DNA of 24,777 nt from Heterotrichella gracilis (taxonomy: Eukaryota; Sar; Xanthophyceae; Tribonematales; Xanthonemataceae), in NCBI GenBank assembly GCA_032358255.1, contig JAULBX010028991.1:1-24777 (forward strand), in the 5' to 3' direction. The position numbers were made by a program, and so were the translations under genes. The notes under the pieces were generated by a model, which was not told the origin of the DNA, ran no database searches, and saw only the letters and a program-made list of their open reading frames with translations. Positions 16,566 to 24,777 of the stretch are shown here, in pieces (the first letter of the stretch is position 1; the number at the start of each line of letters is the position of its first letter).

Positions 16566-17704
16566 ATGCCGAACCTCTTGCATGCATGCATAAGTTGTGG
16601 ACAAGTGCACAGCGCCCCACCCACGTCCAGCCTTACATATCTCCTTGAAGGGTACACGTCTCCAGAGTCTATCGTTGTCCTGCTGTCACCTGAACCGTGC
16701 CGGAATGCAGTGCGCCACCTCGAGTCGCGCCCGTGCATGGGCCCAACCCCATCCCCAAACTCCCAACGCAGCCCCAAGAGCAACGCCGCGAAACTGCCAG
16801 CCACCTTGGGCGCAAAGGTAAGGTGTTTTATGCAACTCCTGGAAAGCTGTCATGGTGGTTGCCTGTCAACTGATAGTTTTGCATGTGAACCGCAGGCTAC
16901 CTGGGCCAGCTTCTGCAACCCTCCACCCTCTGCGCCACCACCAACTCCAACCCCGTCCATTGACTTATGGCCTTTCTTTGCTGCTTTCTTCGGCACCGTC
17001 GTGCCCGTGAAACCTTGACGCTGATCCCGGGCCTTGAGACCATGCCTTATGAGCAGCGGGTGCGCCCTGCCCTGCCTCCAGCCTTTGCAAATTACCATGC
17101 AGCACAGCTGCCACCTCGTAACTGCTTGTTTATGCTTTTGCAGCTTGCAATCGGAGTTGCAACAGGGCTTGCTTGCTCCTTCCTGGTGCCGGGTGGCGTT
17201 GTGCCAAACCTCCGCGACCGCCACCTGAAGAGGCTGCAGGCAGAGGCAGAAACCAAGCAAGAGCTCCGTGTGGTGAGTCCTGTGAAATTTATAATTTTTA
17301 TCTGTGTCAACAGGCAAGCCAGCGCCTTCGTGCTGGCTACTGCGACCCCTAGAGTGAGTTCCCATGGCGCACACCCTGTATGGTACTCACTTGCCCAACA
17401 CCAGGTCTGTGAGGGGTGTGGCTGTTCATCGGCGCAGGTGAGTTTCTCTGCCCCGGGGGGTGAGATCCTACGCACCCTCATCACTGTTGGCGACCTGGAG
17501 GAGGAGGCTGCCCGCGGCGCCGCAGCAGTGGAGGCGGAGGTGCTGGAGTGCGTGCCCCAGCAGCTGGCGCACCTCAAGGTGACTTCCATGGAGCTGGAGA
17601 CATCGCAGGGCTTCCGCGTCCCCATCAGCGAGTGTCCACAGGAGTGTCTGGTCTATGCATTGGTCAAGCAGGCCAACATTTGGGTGACCCTGGCTGCGGA
17701 GTAG
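16566..17704 (+). CDS. Probable multi-exon gene with membrane segment, structure uncertain
   Basis: Proposed exons 16566..16817, 16896..17006 and 17144..17272 join in phase 0 with canonical sites (gcaaag|gtaagg, accgcag, gtgccc|gtgaaa, tttgcag, cgtgtg|gtgagt). The joint creates a continuous hydrophobic segment across exons 2 and 3 (LWPFFAAFFGTVVP then LAIGVATGLACSFLVPGG), followed by a charged helical stretch (DRHLKRLQAEAETKQELRV). The next exon, after the acceptor at 17313, continues ASQRLRAGYCDP and then meets TAG at 17350. Yet the same strand is open with strongly coding GC-rich codons from about 17439 to a TAG at 17702 (LRTLITVGDLEEEAARGAA, ending VKQANIWVTLAAE). Either an exon boundary is missed, or the locus is broken or carries two genes. 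The family is not recognised. TGTAA occurs downstream at 18133. Confidence 0.4.
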
Positions 17705-17879
17705 GGTGGCAGCTGGAGGGGGTTGAGCTGGTAGCCTGTCAAGTCTTGCAATGTGTTGGTGTTGAGAGAACTGCAAGAGTCTTGCTACTACAGCAAACCA
17801 GGGCGCACTGGTTGTGTGTATGGGCTGCACCATACCCGGTGGCAGCGCATGGCGCCTTGGTTTGCAGCTGCCGCAGTGC

Positions 17880-17998
17880 TGGCAATAGTTTCAACTTCGT
17901 AATATCCAGTCGACACGGGCTGCTGTCACACGTTGCTGCAAGGGATGAGTGACGGCAGCCCGTGTTGACTGTATACTACGAAGTTGAAACTATTGCCA
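17880..17998. ncRNA. Long near-perfect hairpin, 50-bp stem
   Basis: Arms 17880-17929 and 17949-17998 are reverse complements with about four mismatches in 50 positions, separated by a 19-nt loop. It lies about 175 bp after the last stop of the plus-strand gene and before the TGTAA at 18133, so it may be in its 3' untranslated region. This shape suits a small-RNA precursor, as in long algal miRNA hairpins, or a fold-back transposon. No target duplication is visible at its ends. Confidence 0.55.
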
Positions 17999-18142
17999 AT
18001 TTGTCTGCTGTACCCAGCTGTAGTTTTGTTTGAGCCTCGGCTGGCACCTGGCAGCATCGTGTGCTGAGCAGGTTTGAGTTGTGACTTTTGTTAGACACCT
18101 GGATGCCGCCCGTTGGGCGCGTGCTCTGTACTTGTAAATTTT

Positions 18143-18261
18143 ACTGGCAAGGCAAATGATTGACTCAGAGTCTCGCAACAGAGCATTGTTCGATGACTAT
18201 TTGGAGTAACCAGTCATCAAACAATCCTCTGTTGCAAGACTCAATTATTTGCCTTGCCAGT
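18143..18261. ncRNA. Second long hairpin, about 50-bp stem
   Basis: Arms 18143-18198 and 18212-18261 pair over about 50 bp with a few mismatches and one 6-nt insertion in the left arm; the loop is 13 nt. Both hairpins start with tggcaa. The right arm and its flank resemble 21380-21425 (ttgcct.g.caattc..aggcatg), so the sequence belongs to a dispersed family. Candidate small-RNA precursor or inverted-repeat element. Confidence 0.5.
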
Positions 18262-19729
18262 TCGGAAGGCATGACATTACATTGTAACATAAATTTTAAA
18301 TGCCATTGGCGTGGTGGGCCATTCAATATCGTTAGTGTCACACAGTGTGGCACTGCCCCTCCTGGGCTCACTTGAACAATAAGCCACTGGCGGCTGAGAC
18401 AACAGCCGCTGCGCTGCGCACGCTATCTCCACGGCGTAAAATTTAATGTGGCGCTGCTAGCAGTCACATCTAAGCCCTAACGAGGGTACGCACAACGCTC
18501 ACTGCGTGTTGGCGCCATCCCACTGTTGCTGTGCCACTGTTGGTATCATAATGCCAATAATAACACTGGCCCAAGGTTCGATCATGAAACTTTTGAAACT
18601 GAACAGCATGTGCGGCACTGCTGGCACTGACGTGGATGCATCCAGCCTGGGGCCCGCTTGTAGAGCTCTGCAGGGCTGTGGGCGGCGGGAGCCAGCCTGT
18701 CAGGATGTTTTGGGGAACCACGGGTGTAGGGCTTTGTGTAGGGTATGCAAGCGTGTCCTGGTAGTGGTCCGGTACTAGTGTCACAATCTGAGATTCATGC
18801 GCTTGGTGAGGCCCAGCCTGCAGGGGCATGCGGTGGGTATTAAATGACAACCCTACTCACTTTAGAACCCTAATAGGATTTAAACCACTGTGTCTGCAGA
18901 GGCGTTGGGCATGCTGATGCTTGTCACCACGTACAATGTCATGCATGCGATGCCCTGTGATGTAGTTACAGTGGAGGGCAATGCCAGTTGCAGAGGGCAA
19001 TCCATGGGGGTGCGGGCTTTGCATGCCTAATAGGGCAATGCCATGCGGGGCATGCGGGGGGGGCGCGGGGGCCCAACATGCAATTACCATGCAAGGACAT
19101 AGACATGTCACATAATGAATGACCCAAACGCATGCCCCACCTGCGCAGCGGTACCACTGGCTCGACGGCCTCCGCAGTATTAAGAGGTCCCTCCCCGTCG
19201 CGGGCCGTGCCCCCTGCTCCTGCTGGTGGTGGTGGGGTTTCACTTGCTGCGTCCCCAGAAAGGGCTATAATTGCTGGCTGCCACGCGCATGCGGTGCGTG
19301 GTGGGGCTGTGGGTCTGGAGTGAGAGGGGGGCTCACTGGAGTTGACGTGGGGGCATGGGGATTTGGTGAGAGAGGGCTGAAAGACGTATGCATGGTATCC
19401 TTTAGCAATCATTGCGGTCGGACCGCAGCAGCATGCAAGCGCCGGCCCTCAAGACCCCCGGTGGCCACCTTTGACCCTCTAGGGTCATGGCCCTAGTGGG
19501 TACTACTATGTCTTTACTCGCGCTGCAGTCTATCGATAGACCTACGTTTTTTTCTGCAGAGAAGAACCTGCATGCACTAGTATATGAGTGACTGTATCTA
19601 CAGTACTCAGCTTTCCAGATCGCACACACGGTTGTGAGCACCGTGGCATTGAACAGGAACCCTCAACTTGAAGAACCCACACACCATAGGGTTGATCAAT
19701 TCTTGCGTATTATTTGACATTGTCTCTCC

Positions 19730-20012
19730 ACTGCCTGTCTGACTTAACAACTTGAAAGAGAAAACAAATTGGAATGTCAATCATAAAAAAATTAATGGCA
19801 ATATACGCCCGGAACATTCAATCATTACAAGTTTAACAGGCTTAAAGAAACTTTGCAAACACAACTAACAGGAATATATGGAACAAAAAGGCTTGCACTA
19901 AATTGAACCCAAAATACTGGAAAATTAAAATTTCAATATTAGCGCGTGTGAGACAATGCTCAAGGCACCAGGTACTCTGCATCCCTTTACTTGTATGAAA
20001 CCAACCCCGTGT
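19730..20012 (-). other. 3' untranslated region of gene C
   Basis: AT-rich sequence follows the gene C stop codon at 20013. It aligns with the 3' flank of copy D at about 14690-14910, showing that the duplicated unit included the 3' untranslated region. Confidence 0.6.
19825..19829 (-). terminator. TGTAA polyadenylation signal of gene C
   Basis: TGTAA on the minus strand, 184 bp downstream of the gene C stop codon. TGTAA is the usual poly(A) signal in volvocalean green algae, and the distance is reasonable. Confidence 0.5.
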
Positions 20013-23000
20013 TCAAGCGGCTGAGCACTGGAAGCTGACCCCAATGATGGCATCAGTGGTGACAACGCTGAAGACCGACAAGAGGTCGACATGGCCCCGC
20101 AGCCTCCAGCCGCTGATTCGCCTGTACGCCCCACACGATATGATGCGGCTGCTGCCGATGGATTCAGCGCTTGTGGGGATCCCGAACGCGCTCACCACCT
20201 GCAGGGTGATTTAAAGTCTTTAACAATAGATGTAATATGGGGTGGAAGGTCTGAGTGGGGTTGTGTGCCAGCAAACCCTGAGAGCAAGAGCTGGGGTGTT
20301 GGTATTCAAGTGGGGGCGGGTGTGCCCTAAACCCTAAACCCTAAACGAGTAAGCACGGATATATACCTTGTGGGGTGGAGGTGGGGGGTGACCCTGTGTG
20401 CACCTATACACGGTGTTGGCTACAGGGTCTAGGTGGATGTGGACTGTGAACTCATCAACTTGATTAATTTGGGGTGGAAGGTCGGAGTGGGGTTACAAGG
20501 TATGATGGGGTTGTGTGTCAGCATACCCTGAGGGTGGAGTTGGGGAGTTGATGTTTCAGTGTGGTATGTGCGCGAGCATACACATGACGTGTACCCTGGA
20601 GGGTGGAGGTGGGGGTTGACCCTGTGTGCGCCTAAACATGGGGTTGGCTGAAGGGTCCAGGATTATCTAGCAGGGCCACTGCAGCAACACAGGCGGCCCC
20701 GTTCCACGCGGCGGGGATTGGCTGAAGGATTCACATATTGTGCAGGAACATTTTAGGATTTAGGGTACAGACGGATGCTCCGAGGGAGGGGGGGGGCACA
20801 GGCTGTATTGGATTTCCCAATTGCACGGCCTCCAGCTCCCTCCGGCCTTGTCGTGAATGACTGACTCACCCCAGTCACACGACTAAACAAGAATAAGTCT
20901 GAATGGAGCGATGTGGTTCGGGTCCGAAGCGCTGCCTGCGAGAAACCCTCTAGGGCATTGGTTTGGAAAATCCCCCAGGTGGCCACGTCCTGGTACCCAG
21001 CATCAGAGGAACTATACCTGCAAAACAAACCGGGGGGTGAGTGCGTATGGGCTAAACCCTAAAACCCTGAACTCCTGCAAACCTGGCCCTAAGATCCATG
21101 CTGCAAACATACCTAGGTGATGCAGTGGTGTCCATCCGCCGCCCAGCAACTTATTAAACGCGTCAGGTATCTGTTAAGTGCATTGTTCCGTTGATTCAAG
21201 GTATCTGGGAGTTAACTGATACCCTTGCTCCTAAACCCTAAACAGGTTGTTTTCGTCCACAGACGTTGGTTAACCCCAGGTTGAGCCATGCATAAAAAAG
21301 GACCTGGGTAGACTAGTAGCCACCAATGTGGCAGACAAACTAAGATGCAACATTTTACAAGAGGCGGGCAATTATTTGATGAATTGTTTGCCTCGTCAAT
21401 TCAAGAGGCATGCTGACATCAGTTAAGAATTGAGCCAACAGGGCCTTGTGTGGCGCAAGGTGAAGAATGGTACAGCCACAACGAGGCTGCTGGGCAATGT
21501 TCATTCAGGGCTGGCTGCCAACCTGGGGGAAAATGGTACAGCCACAACGAGGCTGCTTAGGGTTTAGGGTTTGGGGTTTAGGGTTTAGGCAATGTTCATT
21601 CAAGGCTGGCTGTCAACCCGGGTGAAAATGAAGGATTCCATGCAACAAGCAACCATTGCAACGATACAAAACCTGTGTTTCCCCCTTATGAGGACAGAAG
21701 ATAATTGGAAGAAAACAAACATGGTGTGGTGCACTTACTTGTCTGTGGTGACTTTTATTTTTGTTGTTCCATCACTACATAGCCCCAGGAAGCCTGTTGC
21801 AAACCCGTTGGAAGGGGGGTAGGTGAGGGTGAAGCCAATCACCCACTGGCCCTGCGCACACCAGCGAAGAAGGGTTAGGGTCAGGGCTAGGGTTTTGGCG
21901 AGAGGACATTGGGTAAGTGAGGCTGAAACCCTGGGTTGCCGATACCATGGGAGAAGTGCCATATTGCCTGTGGAGTCACATCGTCCTGTAGGGTTGGAGG
22001 TACGTGACATGCATTCATACCTCGAAACCCTACAGGTAGACGTGATGGAGCATGTCCTAGCAAGTTTGAGTTACTTGTAGTGGTCCCATCGCCAGATTGG
22101 CTCATTGCCTAGACCCACATCTCAGACGTTTGGGCTGTTGGGCTGGGAAGACAATAAATTTAGGATTCAGGATTCCTGGGGTCTCACCAGTGGGCATGTT
22201 GCCGATCCCAGGTCTCTATTGCCGCTCTGGAACGTTCCCCAGGGGAGGAAGGAGGGTGCTGCACAAGGGGAGGGAACAAGGTGCATGTCAGCAGGGGGTG
22301 GAAGTACCGTGCCAGCAAGTACCCACTGCAATTTTAGTGGTAGCAAGGTCAGCATTCCAGGCAATGGACCTGGGTATACCTCATGGTGCACCCCAGTGTA
22401 AGATCATTGTAAGATCATTGTACGATCATAATAGTAACCATGCCCTGTCATGACAGCAACACGAGCAAGTTCAACCAAGGGGAGTGGGGGAATGGGTGTG
22501 GGGGGCAGGGGGGGGCCACGTACCGGCAGGTGGGGGGTGTGTGGGAGGGGAGGGCGGGGAAGGGGGGGGCAGCGGGGGCAGCGAGCACCTGCAGCAAGAC
22601 CCTAAGGGGTTTGAGCTACCACAATGGTCAACAAGCCGGTGCGACCCAAGACCCTAAACACCTGAAAACAAACAAACACCCTAGACCCTAGACCCTACAC
22701 ACAAACCCTAAATCCTAAACACTAACAAGTCTGCTGCACGCACAGGAACCACATTGGGCAAACATGAACTAGCCTCAAACCCCAAACCCTAAACCCTGAA
22801 CCCTACAGCCGTTACTGAATCGCACGGCGCGGATCGACCCCGCGTCCTCCTGCACCTGCCACCCAGTGACCCAAAACACTAAAACCTGAACCCCAAAACC
22901 CTTACCTGAATCGCACAGCGCGGATTGCGCCCCCGTCCTCCTGCAGCTGCCAGCCAGTGATGTCCTTGCCTGACCCACAGTAATATGTGCCCGCAAACAT

Positions 23001-24777
23001 TTTGGGCAGGGTCACATTTTTGGGCACCCCAAACAGACGGACCACCTGTGATAGGGTGAGAGGACGCGGGGGTTGGTGGGCCAGGTGGGAGGTGGGGGGC
23101 CAGTGCAGCGATACAATTGACATTGCGGGGACGGGAAGATAAGGTGCGAATTTGCGGTAATTTTCACTCTAGTTTATGTACTTCATTTTCAGGTGCTACC
23201 GTATTGCCTTTTTTGTTAACTTTGATTCGTTCCACAACCTGAAAGCCAGGGCCCTTTATGCTTTGAAATAAATGAGCGTTGAGGAAAATCAATTACATGG
23301 ATACATCAGGGAGAAATCAGAGGCAAAGGACACAAATCAAGCAGGAATCGTCTTGCCCAGTCCCCATCCCCACCCACCGTGCCTGTGCTGACCCCCGCCT
23401 TGTACCCCGACACGTCATAAGAGACGCTGCCAAAGCCTTCCGATGCCACCACCCCCCAGCTGCTAGGGTCTGTAGGGTTTGTGATGGCCAGGCGGCCCAT
23501 GTCTGTGTCTGCTGCCGCTGCGGTGGTTGATGTGATGACCTGTCCATCGCTGCACATGCCCACCACCCCTGTGAGGTTGGTGTTGGGGGCTGGCAGGGTG
23601 ACTTGGATGCGGGTGAGCACCGCGTACTGCAGGGGAATTCAGGGTTCGAGTTAGGGTTTTTAGGGTATAGGTGCACCAGGTGTAGGTGACTTGGATGCGA
23701 GTAAGCACCGCTACTGCGGTGAGGGGTAGGGGTTTTGCTTTTAGGCTTTTAGGGTTTAAGGGTGTAGGCTTTTAGGGTTTTAGGGTGTTGGGGAGCACGG
23801 CGTTCAGCAACGAGGGATGCAGGGTTTGAGAGGAGCTTGGTCTGGGTTGCAAAGAGCAGGAATGCAAGGTGTGCGGTCACTGGTGGTGCATGCAGCCAAG
23901 CACTTTGGAGGGAATGCGCACAGGAATGGGGGTTGACAAGGAGAGCCAGCAAGGCCATGCAAGGGGTGCTACCATGGCACAGCTGTGCATGGAAACACGG
24001 GGATGCTGTGCCAAGTAGGGCGCAATTGCAGATGCAATTGCAATTGAATGTCCCTGGGGGCCCGCAGGCCTGCCAACACATTTCCACCTATATCCTCCCC
24101 GGGACAGGTCAGGTTGCGGGTGACATAAAGGGCGGTGGGTGGTGTGGTGGTGGGGAGTACCCATTGGGGGTGCGTACCAGGTTGCATATGGCGGGTGGTC
24201 CCTCCCACTCGCTGTTGACATCCGCAGGGGCCCAGGGGAGCCACACCTCGCCTGAAGAAAAGGGGAGGAACTTGCATGAACCTTTAAGAAACTGGGCTTA
24301 TCAATACAAGGCCAGGTAGACAAACATGGCACTGGTTACAACAAATCAAATAGGTAGCAAATGATCCTGCAAGTTGGGTGTCCTTGTAAGTTTGTGGCTG
24401 CTGGGACTGGGACTGGGTAGCTTTTTTGGAAAAAACGGTATTGTACTGGTGGTGGTGGGTGGAGGGCACATACCTGGTGTAGGTGGAGGGGGGTTGGGTG
24501 ATGGTGGTGGGGTTGGTGGTGATGGTGGTGGTGGTTGTGGCGGTGGGGTGGGTGGTGGTGGGAGCGGTGGTGGAACTGGTGGTGGTGGGGACGGCGATGG
24601 TGGGGTGGGAGGTGGTGATGGGGGTGGCCGGGGTGGTGGGGGGCTGGGAGGTGGGCGGGGGGATGGTGGTGGTGAGGGTGGCGGCCGAGGAGATAGTGGA
24701 GGGGATGGAGGGGGGTGAGGTGGGGGGGCTGGTGAGGGGGGGGGGCGCGGGGGGGGTGGGGGGGCGGGTGGGGTGCG
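20013..24777 (-). CDS. Gene C: paralogue of gene B, 5' end outside the window
   Basis: Exons: beyond 24777..24474, 24251..24178, 23626..23378, 23045..22906, 22588..22524, 22258..22188, 21851..21739, 21017..20870, 20198..20013 (stop 20015..20013). Splice sites and phases are the same as in gene B, and exons of 74, 249, 140 and 113 nt have identical lengths. The visible part of exon 1 is a proline-rich rod of 101 codons ending PPTP. Domain A has [26 protein letters not shown] and [19 protein letters not shown] shorter linker (PPSPPSPPTHPPPA) precedes domain B with FLPWGTFQSGNRDLG, GQWVIGFTLTYPP, GLCSDGTT, YSSSDAGYQDV and ISGWRL, ending IIGVSFQCSAA. Domain A is closer to gene B than domain B is. 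The signal peptide is presumably beyond the window. Secreted matrix role inferred. Confidence 0.85.
20230..20660. repeat. Tandem duplication of about 235 bp in gene C intron 8
   Basis: Two units share ggggtggaaggtc, gtggggttgtgtg, agcaaaccctgag/agcataccctgag, ggtggaggtggggg, gaccctgtgtgc and ttggct in the same order (about 20237-20420 and 20471-20650). The first unit carries a short telomere-like tract. A related single unit is present in copy D at about 15160-15240. Confidence 0.65.
20325..20346. repeat. Short telomere-like tract in gene C intron 8
   Basis: Three perfect CCCTAAA units lie within the first unit of the intron 8 tandem duplication and are missing from the second unit. Confidence 0.75.
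21466..21627. repeat. 66-bp tandem duplication, one copy interrupted by telomere repeats
   Basis: Copy 1 is 21466-21531 and copy 2 is 21532 to about 21627. They share aatggtacagccacaacgag, gaggctgct and caatgttcattca. In copy 2 a 30-bp block of four TTTAGGG-type units (21558-21587) sits between gaggctgct and ggcaatg, while copy 1 reads gaggctgctgggcaatg without a break. The pair lies in intron 7 of gene C. Confidence 0.85.
22397..22430. repeat. 11-bp repeat, three units, in gene C intron 5
   Basis: The unit gtaagatcatt occurs twice, then once as gtacgatcata. It is a short tandem repeat within an intron and has no evident role. Confidence 0.7.
22810..22866 (-). pseudogene. Ghost copy of the tail of gene C exon 4
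   Basis: The minus strand reads [21 protein letters not shown], matching [18 protein letters not shown] at the end of true exon 4 (ends 22906). It lacks the exon head and has agtaac in place of the donor. It lies downstream of the true exon in intron 4. Confidence 0.75.
23735..23792. repeat. Telomere-like tract with octamer units in gene C intron 2
   Basis: Degenerate repeats include ttttagggttttaggg, the TTTTAGGG octamer typical of Chlamydomonas telomeres, mixed with tttaaggg. Elsewhere in the window the heptamer predominates. Confidence 0.65.

Larger units (their letters stand above)
17705..19729. other. Intergenic region with two hairpins, otherwise unassigned
   Basis: Apart from the two long inverted repeats listed separately, I see TGTAA motifs at 18133 and 18283 that could end the plus-strand transcript. 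At 19330-19130 on the minus strand there is one GC-rich open segment (PAIIALSGDAASETPPPPAG, ending VEPVVPLRR before a gtgggg donor) that might be an exon of an unknown gene. The rest shows nothing I can support. Confidence 0.4.

Noticed and set aside
24374..24718. Plus-strand glycine-rich frame at the window end
   Set aside because: Antisense shadow of the gene C rod exon, which reads in phase into exon 2 on the minus strand.
20013..24777. CRISPR array or bacterial operon
   Set aside because: The repeats are exon duplications and microsatellites, and the genes contain phase-consistent GT-AG introns.

Overview
The window is nuclear DNA of a eukaryote, most likely a volvocalean (chlamydomonadalean) green alga. 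Genes are split by many short GT-AG introns. One protein has a signal peptide followed by a roughly 290-residue SPPP-type rod, as in the hydroxyproline-rich glycoproteins of the algal wall and matrix. A TGTAA poly(A) signal follows one gene. Telomere-like CCCTAAA/TTTAGGG tracts are scattered through introns and intergenic DNA. Haematococcus-like algae fit well, but the species is a guess.

Layout. (1) 3844..780, minus: a five-exon gene for a secreted ankyrin-repeat protein of 373 aa. (2) 7080..6502, minus: a three-exon gene for a single-pass membrane protein of 141 aa. (3) An array of minus-strand copies of one secreted-protein gene. Copy B (13211..7905) is complete in nine exons (687 aa). Copy C (24777..20013) is intact but cut by the window end. 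Copy D (16321..14911) is a truncated, disabled pseudogene. Copy E (about 5880..5393) is a decayed two-exon remnant. (4) 16566..about 17704, plus: a less certain multi-exon gene with a membrane segment, followed by two long near-perfect hairpins. The rest is intergenic repeat-rich DNA.

Genes B and C encode signal peptide, proline-rich rod, globular domain A, short proline linker, globular domain B. A and B are homologous (about 155 aa, paired cysteines, C-x-x-G-x-(V/I)-x-G-(F/W)-x-L patterns). They recall beta-prism folds of the VMO-I/jacalin type, but I cannot assign a family. Splice phases match across every junction of both genes, and the order of exon types repeats in the two domains, so the gene arose by an internal exon-block duplication followed by tandem gene duplication. 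A role in the extracellular matrix is inferred from the architecture.

The most unusual feature is a recurring pattern in the introns: degenerate copies of exon ends together with their splice site. Head-plus-acceptor copies always lie upstream of the true exon and tail-plus-donor copies always downstream. It is seen in unrelated genes. Other notable items are a telomere-repeat insertion with its empty sister copy beside it, a signal peptide whose hydrophobic core is a GTG microsatellite, a 49-bp inverted-repeat element with a target duplication, and a tRNA-Leu-like insertion in an intron of copy D.
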